Assembly (NCBI GenBank): GCA_000824845.1
Contig: CCNC01000138.1
Span: forward strand, 62,001-126,000
Direction: 5' to 3'
Length of the DNA stretch: 64,000 nucleotides
Source of the DNA: Mesorhizobium sp. ORS 3359
GTDB taxonomy: Bacteria; Pseudomonadota; Alphaproteobacteria; Rhizobiales; Rhizobiaceae
Shown: one piece after another, positions 37,653 through 46,960 of the stretch
Layout: every line of letters starts with the position of its first letter
How positions within the stretch are numbered: position 1 is the stretch's first letter
Program-made: the position numbers and the translations under genes
The notes under the pieces: model-generated
Databases searched by the model: none
What the model saw: only the letters and a program-made list of their open reading frames with translations
Told to the model about the DNA's origin: nothing

Positions 37653-38501
37653 ATGCCAGCCACCGAAGATACAGCCAAGACCGCCTCCGCCGGACCGGCG
37701 ATCATCCTGGTCGAGCCGCAGCTCGGCGAGAATATCGGCATGGTCGCCCGCGCCATGGCGAATTTCGGCTTGTCGGAACTGCGCCTGGTCAACCCGCGCG
37801 ATGGCTGGCCGAGCGAGAAGGCGCGCGCGGCCGCCAGCCGTGCCGATCATGTCATCGACGCCACCCGGGTCTTCGACGATCTGGCGTCGGCCGTTGCCGA
37901 CCTGAACTTCGTCTTCGCCACGACCGCCCGCGAGCGCGACGGCTTCAAGCCGGTGCGCGGTCCGGTGGAAGCGGGCAGGGCGCTGAGGGCACGCGTCGAG
38001 GCGGGCGAGCGCACCGGCATCCTGTTCGGCCGCGAGCGCTTCGGCCTCTATAATGACGAGGTCGGGCTCGCCGACGAGATCGTCACCTTCCCGGTCGATC
38101 CCGGCTTCTCATCGCTCAACATCGCGCAGGCGGTGCTTTTGATGTCCTATGAGTGGATGAAGTCCGGCCTCGCCAATGAAACCCAGACCAATTTCTCCGG
38201 GCCGGAGCTGGCGCCGGCGACGAAGGAGCAGCTGCACAGCCTGTTCGCCTATCTGGAGAACGCGCTGGAAGCGCGCGGCTATTTCCGCCCGGAAGAGAAG
38301 AAACCGAAGATGGTCGACAATCTGCGCGCCGTGCTGACGCGCGCGGGCTTCGCTGAACCCGAGCTCAAGGTTCTGCGCGGCATCATCTCCTCGCTGGACC
38401 GGTTCTCGCCGGCCATGCCGCGCGGCGACGGCTCGCCGGGTGACGATCCGAGACGGTTGCCGGCAGCTGCGCGCAGTCGCGCCAAAGACGAAGAAAGTTA
38501 A
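37653..38501 (+). CDS. trmJ: tRNA 2'-O-methyltransferase, TrmJ/SpoU family
   Basis: The 282-residue SPOUT-class methyltransferase methylates the 2'-OH of tRNA position 32. AIILVEPQLGENIGMVARAMANFG (read in parts) is the SpoU motif 1. GILFGRERFGLYNDEV and FPVDPGFSSLNIAQAVLLM are motifs 2 and 3 with the knot and AdoMet site. The ATG at 37653 fits the family; a longer ORF has extra basic residues unlike the family. Divergent from icd. Confidence 0.9.
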   Translation: MPATEDTAKTASAGPAIILVEPQLGENIGMVARAMANFGLSELRLVNPRDGWPSEKARAAASRADHVIDATRVFDDLASAVADLNFVFATTARERDGFKPVRGPVEAGRALRARVEAGERTGILFGRERFGLYNDEVGLADEIVTFPVDPGFSSLNIAQAVLLMSYEWMKSGLANETQTNFSGPELAPATKEQLHSLFAYLENALEARGYFRPEEKKPKMVDNLRAVLTRAGFAEPELKVLRGIISSLDRFSPAMPRGDGSPGDDPRRLPAAARSRAKDEES

Positions 38502-38583
38502 AATCGATAAGCTATGAGCATTTGAAGTAACCGATTTTTATTCGGTTGTGCCTCATCCTTGCTGCAATAGTGGGGGGTGGCAC

Positions 38584-39189
38584 ATGTTTACGTCCAATAT
38601 TGGCCGACTGCGCTTTTTCCTTTACTCTCTCGGTCTTGCTGTCGCCGAAACCGTGGTGATCGTTGTCTGCATTGTCAGCACGATCGGTTTCGAAGGACTG
38701 ATCAATTCAGGACCCGGCCCGTCGCGGCAGGGCATGGCGGGCGCCGTCCTCATTGCCTCTCTCATCTTCGTCGCGCTGCGCGGCAACATCGCCTCGCGCC
38801 GCGTCCGCGACGCCAACGGGCGCCGCTGGATTTTGTGGGCCTATATCGCCCTTTCCGCCGTCTACGCCCTTCTGCAGGCGGGCGTGCTGCTGGTCGTCAA
38901 ATTCGGCGATCCCGAGAGCATTCCCGGCGGGCTGAACCTGCTTGGGCTTTCGATATTCGGCCTTTGGTGCACAATTCTCTGGGCGAAGCCCGTCGCGGGA
39001 AGCAACATCGACGAGCTGACGGATGTTTTCGACTTCGACGGTCCGCTGCCGGCATCGGCTCGCACTGCGCGCACCGCTGCGCCGGCCGCTCCACGCGCCG
39101 CGGCTGCCGCTGCAACTCCCCGCGTGCCGCCCGCGCCGCAGCCCTTCGGCCGGCCGCGCCCCGCCGGCTTCGGCAAGCGCGGCATGTGA
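38584..39189 (+). CDS. DUF805-like small membrane protein with Pro/Ala-rich tail
   Basis: The 201-residue protein has four predicted membrane helices: FLYSLGLAVAETVVIVVCIV, GMAGAVLIASLIFVAL, WILWAYIALSAVYALLQAGVLL and LNLLGLSIFGLWCTILWA. A low-complexity tail follows, rich in Ala, Pro and Arg (PAAPRAAAAAATPRVPPAP). The helix arrangement and the RVRDANGRRW segment resemble DUF805 membrane proteins, but this is a weak assignment. A GTGGGGGG ribosome binding site lies before the ATG at 38584. Confidence 0.75.
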   Translation: MFTSNIGRLRFFLYSLGLAVAETVVIVVCIVSTIGFEGLINSGPGPSRQGMAGAVLIASLIFVALRGNIASRRVRDANGRRWILWAYIALSAVYALLQAGVLLVVKFGDPESIPGGLNLLGLSIFGLWCTILWAKPVAGSNIDELTDVFDFDGPLPASARTARTAAPAAPRAAAAAATPRVPPAPQPFGRPRPAGFGKRGM

Positions 39190-39304
39190 GCGAGCCTGCG
39201 AGACAGCTGCGCAAAAGCTGCTCGCATTCGCCTCTTCAAGACCAAGATCATTCGCGATAGAAGCGCCTGCGGTCCAATCACGGACCTGCCGCCTCTCTTC
39301 GTTT

Positions 39305-39355
39305 TGACGCAATTCCGGACGGAAAACCGTTTCACACTTTTCCTGGAATTGCTCT
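39305..39355 (+). repeat. Palindromic repeat element, family 1, copy B
   Basis: GCAATTCC/GGAATTGC outer arms and GGAAAA/TTTTCC inner arms enclose CCGTTTCACAC. It ends nine bases before the first possible murI start codon and so lies in the murI leader. Confidence 0.8.
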
Positions 39356-39369
39356 ATGACCGGATGAAA

Positions 39370-40170
39370 ATGAGCGATCGATCAAGCCAGCGCCCGATCC
39401 TGATGTTCGATTCCGGCGTCGGCGGTCTGACGGTGCTGCGCGAGGCGCGCGTGCTGATGCCCGACCGCCGCTTCGTCTATGTCGCCGACGACGCGGCTTT
39501 TCCTTATGGCGCCTGGGAAGAGCCGGCTCTCAAGGAACACATCCTTACGCTGTTCGGCAAATTGCTCGACCGGCTGCAGCCGGCGATTTCGGTCATAGCC
39601 TGCAACACCGCGTCGACGCTGGTGATCGACGCGCTGCGCGACAAATTCCCCGGACATCCGTTTGTCGGCACCGTGCCGGCAATCAAGCCGGCGGCCGAGC
39701 GCACGCGATCCGGCCTCGTCTCCGTGCTGGCGACACCCGGCACGGTGAAACGCCAGTACACGCGCGACCTGATCAGCAAATGGGCGCAGAAATGCCATGT
39801 GCGCCTGGTCGGCAGCGATAGGCTGGCGGGGTTGGCCGAAATCTATATGCGCCAGGGCTTTGTCGATGAAGAAGCCGTGCGCGCCGAAATCGCGCCTTGT
39901 TTCATCGAGCGCGAGGGCAACCGCACCGATATCGTGGTGCTCGCCTGCACGCATTATCCGTTTCTCATCAACCGCATGCGCAAGACCGCGCCCTGGCCGG
40001 TCGACTGGATCGATCCGGCCGAAGCGATTGCCCGGCGCGCCATGTCGCTCCTCGACCCTGTTGGCGAGACATCGGGTGAGAGCGAGCCCGATCTCGCCGT
40101 CTTCACCTCAGGCAAGGCGGATTTCGCCACGCGACGCCTGATCCAAGGATTTGGACTGACCGCGCCTTAG
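39370..40170 (+). CDS. murI: Glutamate racemase
   Basis: The 266-residue enzyme interconverts L- and D-glutamate for peptidoglycan. [14 protein letters not shown] is the N-terminal signature, with the two catalytic cysteines in ACNTAST and [17 protein letters not shown] is also conserved. The start is uncertain: ATG at 39364 or 39370, both just after a palindromic repeat that occupies the place where a ribosome binding site would be expected. Convergent with the RNB gene. Confidence 0.95.
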   Translation: MSDRSSQRPILMFDSGVGGLTVLREARVLMPDRRFVYVADDAAFPYGAWEEPALKEHILTLFGKLLDRLQPAISVIACNTASTLVIDALRDKFPGHPFVGTVPAIKPAAERTRSGLVSVLATPGTVKRQYTRDLISKWAQKCHVRLVGSDRLAGLAEIYMRQGFVDEEAVRAEIAPCFIEREGNRTDIVVLACTHYPFLINRMRKTAPWPVDWIDPAEAIARRAMSLLDPVGETSGESEPDLAVFTSGKADFATRRLIQGFGLTAP

Positions 40171-40173
40171 CGC

Positions 40174-41556
40174 TCAAGCGGGCTCGAAGACGATGCTGCG
40201 CTGATCCGGGTCGGCCGACACCAGCTTGAGCGTGAGTCTATCGCCCTGCCTGAGCCCGCAGGCCTTCACATTGGCAACGACAGCCATGTCGGCAAGCTGC
40301 GCGCGCACGCCATGGTCGACGAAGTCGGTGACGACGGCCCTGAACGTCTCCCCCTCGTGTCCCTTGAGCATCACCGCCTCGGCAAGGTCGATGGCCGCGT
40401 GGTTGATCTGCGAGGCCCGGGCGTCGCCGCGCCCCATCACCTTCGGCAATCTGGCGAAGGCGTCGCTGACCGCCTGCGGCACGGGCTGACCGTTGGCGAT
40501 TGCCAGCGCGCAGCGCACGACGTAGCGGTCGGCCAGCCGCCTGAGCGGCGCGGTGGCATGCGCATAGGTTGCGGCCATCGCCTCATGCCAGGGGACGACG
40601 CCCTGCTGATACGGCTGGTAGGACGCGCCGTTGCCCGCTCGGCGGATTTCCAGCATCAGCGCCGCCTGTTGCGGATCGGCCGGATCGAGCGTGCGCTGAT
40701 AGTCGCGCAGGCTGGTGGAGGCCGGCCAGGATAGGCCGAGCGCCTGCGCCGTGCTGCGCAGCCTTTGCACCTTGGAGGCATCAGGCCCCGACATCACCCG
40801 GAACAGCCCGGTCTTGTGCGCCAGCATGGCGTCGGCGATCGCCATATTGGCGGCCAGCGAAAGTGCTGCATTGTCCTGTTCGGATTTCAGCAGCGGCCTG
40901 AACGAAAGCCGGAACGTGCCGTCGCCGAGCCTTTCCACCTCCTGCTCGGGCGGGTCGACGCGCGAAGCACCGCGACGCTCTTCGTTTGCCGCCATACGCC
41001 GCGCCAGTTCCGCGAAGCCGGCCGGAACATCTGAAGCCTTGACGCTGTCATAGGCGAGCTTGGCGCGGCTTTGGATGATCGCCCGCTCCGCGCCGTCCAG
41101 CTTCACCGCGCCGTCCCCGGCAACCCGAACCGTGAAGATAACCGCAGGACGCGGTCCATCGGGCAACAGGCTCGCCGCGGCCTCGGCAAGCACCGGCGGG
41201 TAGAGCCCGGCCTTGCCGTCCGGCAAATAAAGCGTCTCGCCTCGGTTCCAGGCTTCGAGATCAATCGGGTCGCCGTCCTCGACGAACCAGGCCACGTCGG
41301 CGATGGCATAATGCAAGAGAAGGTCGGCGCCGCTGGCCTCGATCGAGAAGGCCTGGTCGAGATCGGTCGAACTCGCCGGATCGAGCGTGACGAAAGGCAT
41401 CGCGGTGCGGTCGGCATGCTGGCTGGGCACACGCCTGGCCGCCGCTTCCGCCGCAGCCATCACCTCCGGCGGAAATCCATCCGGCACGTGGAACTCGGTG
41501 CGGATCTTCGCGAGACCGGTGGAGAGGGCCTGTGAGGGATCGGTCAGCGATTTCAT
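40174..41556 (-). CDS. RNB-domain ribonuclease (RNase II/R-type catalytic core)
   Basis: The 460-residue protein is mostly the RNB 3'-5' exoribonuclease domain. The active-site line reads LDPASSTDLDQAFSIEASG, so Asp at the first, second and third metal positions is kept but the fourth, Asp in RNase II, is Gln. HYAIADVAWFVEDGD and the late ATYAHATAPLRRLADRYV with its conserved Arg are typical. The N-terminal cold-shock domains of RNase II/R are missing, and the C-terminus is a short S1-like domain. It is a shorter branch of the family also seen in other bacteria. Confidence 0.88.
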   Translation of the reverse strand: MKSLTDPSQALSTGLAKIRTEFHVPDGFPPEVMAAAEAAARRVPSQHADRTAMPFVTLDPASSTDLDQAFSIEASGADLLLHYAIADVAWFVEDGDPIDLEAWNRGETLYLPDGKAGLYPPVLAEAAASLLPDGPRPAVIFTVRVAGDGAVKLDGAERAIIQSRAKLAYDSVKASDVPAGFAELARRMAANEERRGASRVDPPEQEVERLGDGTFRLSFRPLLKSEQDNAALSLAANMAIADAMLAHKTGLFRVMSGPDASKVQRLRSTAQALGLSWPASTSLRDYQRTLDPADPQQAALMLEIRRAGNGASYQPYQQGVVPWHEAMAATYAHATAPLRRLADRYVVRCALAIANGQPVPQAVSDAFARLPKVMGRGDARASQINHAAIDLAEAVMLKGHEGETFRAVVTDFVDHGVRAQLADMAVVANVKACGLRQGDRLTLKLVSADPDQRSIVFEPA

Positions 41557-41676
41557 GCCGTTGTCCTACACTGGCGTCCCGGACGCGGGAAGTCGGCGAG
41601 CGAAGATCGGGCTTCCGGGATTGCGCTGTTGGCGCCGGAACCGCCGCCGAAGCGCGGCGTTTCTACTCTATCTGAT

Positions 41677-41727
41677 TGACGCAATTCCTGGCGGAAAACC
41701 GTTTCAAACTTTTCCTGGAATTGCTCT
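41677..41727 (+). repeat. Palindromic repeat element, family 1, copy C
   Basis: Same outer and inner arms as copy B, with GGCGGAAAACCGTTTCAAAC in the left half. It lies just before the AAAGGAG ribosome binding site of the DUF3008 gene. Confidence 0.8.
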
Positions 41728-41745
41728 CCAAAAGGAGAAACGACC

Positions 41746-41928
41746 ATGCCCGCGACATCGCAAGCCCAGCAAAAGGCTGCCGGAGCAGCGCTTTCCGCCA
41801 AGCGCGGCGAGATCCAGAAAAGCGAGCTCAAGGGTGCTTCGCGTGAAATGTATGAGTCGATGAGCGAGAAGCAGCTCCAGGAATTCGCGGAGACCAAGCG
41901 CAAGGGCCTGCCCAGCAAGAAGTCATAG
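41746..41928 (+). CDS. DUF3008 family small protein
   Basis: The 60-residue hydrophilic protein begins MPATSQAQQKAAGAALSAKR and ends ETKRKGLPSKKS, with SREMYESMSEKQLQEFA in between, matching the DUF3008 family of alphaproteobacterial small proteins. It has no signal peptide. AAAGGAG lies ten bases before the ATG. Function is unknown; abundance under stress has been suggested for similar small proteins. Confidence 0.88.
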   Translation: MPATSQAQQKAAGAALSAKRGEIQKSELKGASREMYESMSEKQLQEFAETKRKGLPSKKS

Positions 41929-41944
41929 ATCGCGAGATCGGATG

Positions 41945-41973
41945 AAAAAGCCCGCGGTGTTGGCCGCGGGCTT
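41945..41973 (-). terminator. Terminator-like hairpin between convergent small genes
   Basis: AAGCCCGCGG and CCGCGGGCTT form a ten-base stem with a six-base loop. On the minus strand it is followed by five T, so it best serves the basic-peptide gene on that strand; on the plus strand no T tract follows. Confidence 0.75.
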
Positions 41974-41998
41974 CCGTCGAGGTCTTGGCGAAAGAAGG

Positions 41999-42202
41999 CT
42001 AGCGGCGCCACCAGCAGTATTTCGTCTTGTAGCGCACGACATGGCGGTGGCCGTGGCGCCAGACGACTCTTTTCTTCACCACGACGCGGCACACCTGCTT
42101 GTGGCCGTGCCAATGCCTGGCCATGGCCGGTTCAGGCGTCATGACCGCCATCGACCCGGCCAGGACGGCGGCTCCGGTCAGGGTAAGGAAGAATCTCTTC
42201 AT
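41999..42202 (-). CDS. Small secreted basic His/Arg-rich peptide
   Basis: The 67-residue precursor has a signal peptide (MKRFFLTLTGAAVLAGSMAV, likely cleavage after AMA at 28). A very basic mature part of about 39 residues follows, with HWHGH, RHGHRH, two cysteines and a final CWWRR. No family is recognised. It could bind metal, nucleic acid or membranes. ATG 42202 is used; a GTG 12 bases upstream is possible. Confidence 0.65.
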   Translation of the reverse strand: MKRFFLTLTGAAVLAGSMAVMTPEPAMARHWHGHKQVCRVVVKKRVVWRHGHRHVVRYKTKYCWWRR

Positions 42203-42566
42203 GGGAATTCGCACTCCTCTGCTCCAGTCCCTTCATCATTTGCTGGGCGTCTGGATCCGAAGACGCCGCCCTATGCCGCCGGCGTGCAACTTTCCGCCAC
42301 AGCCAACGCCGCATGCAACGCAGGGATGATATCGAGTTGCCGTCGGCGTCGCCAGCCACAAGCTTGACAGCGGTTAAATCTGTGTTTAACAGGCCCATCA
42401 ACACCGGGTGGCGACGCCCGGTGGTTTCTTTTGACGTGTCCCGTGGGTTTTCCGTCGCTTTGCGTGGGAAACCCTGTCAGGTCTCGAAAACGGAGGCCAG
42501 AGGAGGGCGCGTTTCCTTCGCCCGGAGCCATGGGGTTGCGGGTATATTGTTTTGAAAGGGAATGCG
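42203..42566 (+). promoter_or_regulatory. rpsD: rpsD upstream region with promoter-like and terminator-like elements
   Basis: TTGACA at 42364-42369 with TAACAG 17 bases later could be a promoter. Downstream, CACCGGG (42402-42408) and CCCGGTG (42417-42423) form a stem followed by GTTTCTTTT, a terminator-like element. A second imperfect hairpin, GGGTTTTCC with GGGAAACCC, lies at about 42446-42474. Between these and the rpsD start no gene is supported. The arrangement resembles a ribosomal-protein leader, but this is inference. Confidence 0.45.
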
Positions 42567-43184
42567 ATGAGCAAGCGCGAATCCGCGAAATACAAGATCG
42601 ACCGCCGTCTCGGCGAAAACATCTGGGGCCGCCCGAAGTCCCCGGTCAACAAGCGTGAATACGGCCCCGGCCAGCATGGTCAGCGCCGCAAGGGCAAGCT
42701 TTCCGACTTCGGCCTGCAGCTGCGCGCCAAGCAGAAGCTGAAGGGTCACTACGGCGACGTTTCGGAAAAGCAGTTCCGCAAGGTCTATGAAGAGGCCAAC
42801 CGCCGCAAGGGCGATACCTCCGAGAACCTGATCGGCCTGCTGGAGTCGCGCCTCGACGCGATCGTCTATCGCGCCAAGTTCGTGCCGACCATCTTCGCCG
42901 CCCGCCAGTTCGTCAACCACGGCCACGTCAACGTCAACGGCAAGCGCACCAACATCGGTTCGTATCGCTGCAAGCCGGGCGACGTCATCGAGGTCCGCGA
43001 GAAGTCGAAGCAGCTCGTGATCGTGCTGGAATCGGTCGCTCTCGCCGAGCGCGACGTGCCGGACTATATCGAAGCCGACCACAACAAGATGACCGCGACC
43101 TTCGCGCGCGTTCCGGGCCTGTCGGACGTTCCGTTCGCAGTGCAGATGGAACCGAACCTGGTCGTCGAATTCTACTCGCGCTGA
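42567..43184 (+). CDS. rpsD: 30S ribosomal protein S4
   Basis: The 205-residue protein is S4, an early 16S rRNA-binding assembly protein. [18 protein letters not shown], the basic [17 protein letters not shown] segment and the S4 RNA-binding domain with [20 protein letters not shown] are diagnostic. AAAGGGA lies before ATG 42567. It stands alone here and ends with a rho-independent terminator. Confidence 0.99.
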   Translation: MSKRESAKYKIDRRLGENIWGRPKSPVNKREYGPGQHGQRRKGKLSDFGLQLRAKQKLKGHYGDVSEKQFRKVYEEANRRKGDTSENLIGLLESRLDAIVYRAKFVPTIFAARQFVNHGHVNVNGKRTNIGSYRCKPGDVIEVREKSKQLVIVLESVALAERDVPDYIEADHNKMTATFARVPGLSDVPFAVQMEPNLVVEFYSR

Positions 43185-43209
43185 TCGATATCAATCAGCC
43201 GCAACATCC

Positions 43210-43238
43210 AAGGCCGCCCTCGAGGCGGCCTTTTCTTT
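43210..43238 (+). terminator. Rho-independent terminator after rpsD
   Basis: AAGGCCGCC and GGCGGCCTT form a nine-base stem with loop CTCGA, followed by TTTTCTTT. Confidence 0.9.
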
Positions 43239-43290
43239 GTTCGCTATGTCCGGTAAGCCGTGCGCCAACAGGACCCGTGGGCACCAGCGC

Positions 43291-44187
43291 ATGAACATGC
43301 TGCCAGATGTGAAATCTCTTGAGCCGATCGATGATGAGACCGATGGCGGTTTCCACCCACTGTTTCGCGACGTGCCGTCCTCGGTCGAATTCAACAAGCT
43401 TCGCAAGCGGCTGTTGAGGCTCACCCGTCAGGCGATCGAGGATTTCGCCATGGTGAGGCCCGGCGAACGCTGGCTGGTGGCGCTTTCGGGCGGCAAGGAT
43501 TCCTACGGCCTGCTGGCGCTTTTGCTCGACCTCAAATGGCGCGGGCTGCTGCCTGTCGATCTGCTCGCCTGCAATCTCGACCAGGGGCAGCCGAATTTCC
43601 CAAAACACATCCTGCCCGATTATCTCAACGCCAACGGCATCGCCCACCGCATCGAATACCAGGACACCTATTCGGTAGTGACCGACAAATTGCCCGAGGG
43701 CAGCACCTATTGCTCGCTCTGCTCGCGGCTGCGGCGCGGCCATCTCTACCGCATCGCGCGCGAGGAGGGGTGTTCGGCGCTGGTGCTTGGCCATCACCGC
43801 GAGGACATACTCGAGACCTTCTTCATGAACCTGTTCCATGGCGGGCGTCTCGCCGCCATGCCGCCCAAGCTTCTCAATGACGAGGGCGACGTCATGGTGC
43901 TGCGGCCGCTCGCCTATGGCGCCGAGGCCGACCTCGAGAAATTCGCCAACGCGATGAAATTCCCGATCATCCCGTGCGATTTGTGCGGCAGCCAGGAAGG
44001 GCTGCAGCGCAACGCCATGAAGGCGATGCTCGACGACATCGAGAAGCGCATGCCGGGCCGCAAGGACACGATGATCCGCGCCATGACCAATGTAAGGCCC
44101 TCGCATCTCCTGGACAGGAAGCTGTTCGACTTCGCCGCGCTCGACGCGCACCTCACCACAGGGCAAGACATTTCCGATGACATTTGA
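43291..44187 (+). CDS. ttcA: tRNA 2-thiocytidine(32) synthetase TtcA
   Basis: The protein of about 298 residues thiolates C32 in certain tRNAs using an Fe-S cluster. The PP-loop is [10 protein letters not shown], and the two CxxC pairs are in [10 protein letters not shown] and [12 protein letters not shown], as in TtcA. The start is uncertain among ATG 43291, ATG 43297 and upstream codons; a long N-terminal extension precedes the family core. It overlaps the inositol monophosphatase-family gene by 11 bases. Confidence 0.93.
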   Translation: MNMLPDVKSLEPIDDETDGGFHPLFRDVPSSVEFNKLRKRLLRLTRQAIEDFAMVRPGERWLVALSGGKDSYGLLALLLDLKWRGLLPVDLLACNLDQGQPNFPKHILPDYLNANGIAHRIEYQDTYSVVTDKLPEGSTYCSLCSRLRRGHLYRIAREEGCSALVLGHHREDILETFFMNLFHGGRLAAMPPKLLNDEGDVMVLRPLAYGAEADLEKFANAMKFPIIPCDLCGSQEGLQRNAMKAMLDDIEKRMPGRKDTMIRAMTNVRPSHLLDRKLFDFAALDAHLTTGQDISDDI

Positions 44188-45004
44188 CGACCGCGCGATC
44201 GACTGGCTGGCCGACCTTCTTGCCGATGCAGCCAGGGTTGAAATCATGCCGCGTTTCCGGCGGCTGGGCGAGGGCGAAGTGCGCCAGAAGACGTCCGCTG
44301 CCGACCTCGTCACCGAGGCGGACGTCAACGCCGAGAGGCTGATCACCGGCCGGCTGCGCGAGCGCTATCCAGACGCCATGGTGGTCGGCGAGGAGGCCTG
44401 CTCCGACAATCCGGCGCTGCTGTCGGGCCTTGGCGATGCCGCGCTTGCCTTCGTCATCGATCCGGTCGACGGCACTTTCAACTTCGCCTCCGGCGTGCCG
44501 CTGTTCGGCGTCATGGCCGGGGTCGTCGTCAACGGCGAGACCGTCGCCGGCATCATCCACGATCCGGTCGGCAAGGACTGGCTGATCGGCGCCAAGGGCG
44601 CCGGCAGCCATATCCGCCATGCGCATGGCGCGCTGGAGAAGGTCCGCGCCGCGGCGCCGGTACCGATGTCGCAGATGACCGGCGCCGTTTCCTGGCAGTT
44701 CCTCGAAGAGCCTGAGCGCTCGCGGCTCGCCCGCAATCAGACCAAGACGCTGTCGCAATTCGCCTATCGCTGCGCGGCGCATGAATACCGGCTGCTTGCG
44801 AGCGGTCACGCGCATTTCGTGCTCTACAACAAGCTGATGCCATGGGATCATCTGGCGGGCGCGCTGATCCATCAGGAAGCCGGCGGCCATGTCGCGCGCG
44901 TCGACGGCAGCGCCTACCTGCCGTCGCATGTCGACGGCGGCCTGCTGGTCGCGCCGGACAGGCAAAGCTGGGACGAGTTGCGCCGCGAGCTCTGGGCCGA
45001 ATAG
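44177..45004 (+). CDS. Inositol monophosphatase family protein
   Basis: The 275-residue metal-dependent phosphatase shows [18 protein letters not shown], the metal motif [17 protein letters not shown] and [15 protein letters not shown], the family's late motif. Such enzymes dephosphorylate inositol phosphate, histidinol phosphate or related compounds; the substrate is not clear. It overlaps ttcA by 11 bases, so translation is probably coupled. Confidence 0.93.
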   Translation: MTFDDRAIDWLADLLADAARVEIMPRFRRLGEGEVRQKTSAADLVTEADVNAERLITGRLRERYPDAMVVGEEACSDNPALLSGLGDAALAFVIDPVDGTFNFASGVPLFGVMAGVVVNGETVAGIIHDPVGKDWLIGAKGAGSHIRHAHGALEKVRAAAPVPMSQMTGAVSWQFLEEPERSRLARNQTKTLSQFAYRCAAHEYRLLASGHAHFVLYNKLMPWDHLAGALIHQEAGGHVARVDGSAYLPSHVDGGLLVAPDRQSWDELRRELWAE

Positions 45005-45049
45005 GAACAAACCTCGCCCCGGCCGGGCAACCGCCAGCCAGACAGCTAC

Positions 45050-46318
45050 CTAGTGCAGATCGGTGACGTGCCCCGAAACAGGGGGATTGTGGGGCTGGAA
45101 CATCCTGCCCCGCTCAGCGATCAGGATCATCAGCAAGGCCGCGACCGAAACGCTGCAGAAGCCTGCGGCCAGAGGCGTGACCGTGCCGTTGTAGGCCTGG
45201 CCGATCGCCGCGCCGATCAGGGCGCCGAGAAAAGTCTGCATGAAGCCAAGGATGGATGCCGCCGTGCCGGCGAGCTCGCCGAGCGGCTCCATGGCGAGAG
45301 CGTTGAAATTCGCGCCCAGTCCGCCGAACGGCAGCATCGCGCCGGCAAAGAAGGTGATGAAGAGCCAGAGCGGCATCTGCATCTCCAACGAAACGACCAG
45401 CCAGGCAAGGCTGATGCACAGGAAGATGAGCAGCGCGCCTTGCGACAGACGGCGCATTCCGATCTGTCCGACCAGCCGCGAATTCAGATAATTGGAGAAG
45501 GCAAGCACGGCGGCAACACCGGCAAAAATCAGCGGGAACAATTCGCCGACATGGAAGATGTCGATGTAGATCTGCTGCGCCGAGCTGATGAAGCCGAACA
45601 TCGCGGCGAAGATGAAGGTGCTGGCGAAGGCATAGCAAAGCGTGAGCCGGTTGGTGAGCACGATGCGGAAGCCGCCGACGATTGAGCTTACCGTGAGCGG
45701 CCGGCGATATTCCGCATGCAGCGTCTCCGGCAGGCGCAGCAGAGCCCAGGTCGAAACGATCAGCGCGCCGATGGCCATGGTCACGAAAATCCAGTGCCAG
45801 GTGGCGAACAGCATGACGAACTGGCCGATGCCGGGCGCGATGACGGGGATGGCCATGAACACCATGAAGATCAGCGACATCACTTCGGCCATACGCCGGC
45901 CTTCGAACGTGTCGCGCACGATCGAGACGGCGATGACGCGGGTTGCGGCCGCGCCGATGCCCTGGATAAGACGGCAGGTCAGCAACAAAGCGAAACTGGG
46001 CGCTATGGCGGCGGCAGCCGCGGCCACGACATAGACTGCCAAGCCAAAGACCAGCGGCGCGCGGCGTCCAAAGCGATCCGATATGGGGCCGAACAAGAGC
46101 TGTCCGCCGCCGAAGCCCAGCATATAGGCGGTGATGACATATTGGCGGTGGTTCTCGCTCTCGACGCCAAGCGAGGCGCCGATCTGCTGCAGCGCCGGCA
46201 ACATGATGTCGATGGCCAGGGAGTTGAGCGCCATCAACGCTGCGCACAGCGCGATGAATTCCCAGCGCGGAATGGGCAAGCTGCTTGCCCGTTGCGACGC
46301 TTCTACCTGCTTGTCCAC
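45050..46318 (-). CDS. MFS drug exporter, Bcr/CflA family
   Basis: The 422-residue protein has twelve hydrophobic segments, DIMLPALQQIGASLGVES after the first helix, GGGQLLFGPISDRFGRRAP as the loop 2-3 MFS motif, and LIQGIGAAATRVIAVSIVRD in the antiporter motif C region, as in Bcr/CflA exporters. It probably exports a drug or sulfonamide-type compound by proton exchange. Single gene, convergent with the inositol monophosphatase-family gene. Confidence 0.9.
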   Translation of the reverse strand: MDKQVEASQRASSLPIPRWEFIALCAALMALNSLAIDIMLPALQQIGASLGVESENHRQYVITAYMLGFGGGQLLFGPISDRFGRRAPLVFGLAVYVVAAAAAAIAPSFALLLTCRLIQGIGAAATRVIAVSIVRDTFEGRRMAEVMSLIFMVFMAIPVIAPGIGQFVMLFATWHWIFVTMAIGALIVSTWALLRLPETLHAEYRRPLTVSSIVGGFRIVLTNRLTLCYAFASTFIFAAMFGFISSAQQIYIDIFHVGELFPLIFAGVAAVLAFSNYLNSRLVGQIGMRRLSQGALLIFLCISLAWLVVSLEMQMPLWLFITFFAGAMLPFGGLGANFNALAMEPLGELAGTAASILGFMQTFLGALIGAAIGQAYNGTVTPLAAGFCSVSVAALLMILIAERGRMFQPHNPPVSGHVTDLH

Positions 46319-46473
46319 GGCAAAGTCCGATCTTTCAACGAACTAGCGCCGGCTGGCCAGCGCGCTGGTTCGTCTCATCCCCGAGATGCGGGTTCATAAT
46401 TGCCGAGGTGGGGGCAGCCCCGGGCGATGCTGCCGGCCGGAGGGTCAGCCTCCGCGCCGCGAGCAAAATTGAT

Positions 46474-46809
46474 TCAGGCTGCGCCTTTGACGCTGACGCC
46501 CTTTTCGACCAGGAAGTCCTGCAACTCGCCGGCCTGGAACATCTCACGCACGATGTCGCAACCGCCGACGAATTCACCCTTCACATAGAGCTGCGGGATG
46601 GTCGGCCAGTTGGAATAGTCCTTGATGCCCTGGCGCAGTTCGGCCGAGTCGAGCACGTTCACGCCTTTGTAGTCGGCCCCGATGTAGTCGAGGATCTGCA
46701 CCACTTGGCCGGAAAAGCCGCATTGCGGGAAGCCCGGGGTGCCCTTCATGAAGAGCACGACGTCGTTGCTCTTCACTTCATTGTCGATGTAGTCGCTGAT
46801 GCCGGTCAT
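46474..46809 (-). CDS. grxD: Monothiol glutaredoxin, Grx4 type
   Basis: The 111-residue protein carries the CGFS active site in [14 protein letters not shown] and the conserved [23 protein letters not shown]. It binds or moves a [2Fe-2S] cluster and works with BolA in iron handling. AAAGGATTG precedes ATG 46809. It follows bolA on the same strand, the standard partner pairing. Confidence 0.95.
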   Translation of the reverse strand: MTGISDYIDNEVKSNDVVLFMKGTPGFPQCGFSGQVVQILDYIGADYKGVNVLDSAELRQGIKDYSNWPTIPQLYVKGEFVGGCDIVREMFQAGELQDFLVEKGVSVKGAA

Positions 46810-46960
46810 GGACAATCCTTTCACGCCTGTGGGAGTCAGGCTCGAAGCATCTCCATCAAATAAACCCATAGGGTGGCTGAAACAAGACGTTAGCCGCGAC
46901 GGTACTTGAATGGCGCAAGGGATAACGCGATTTTGGGCCAAGCCCTAAGGGCGATATCGC

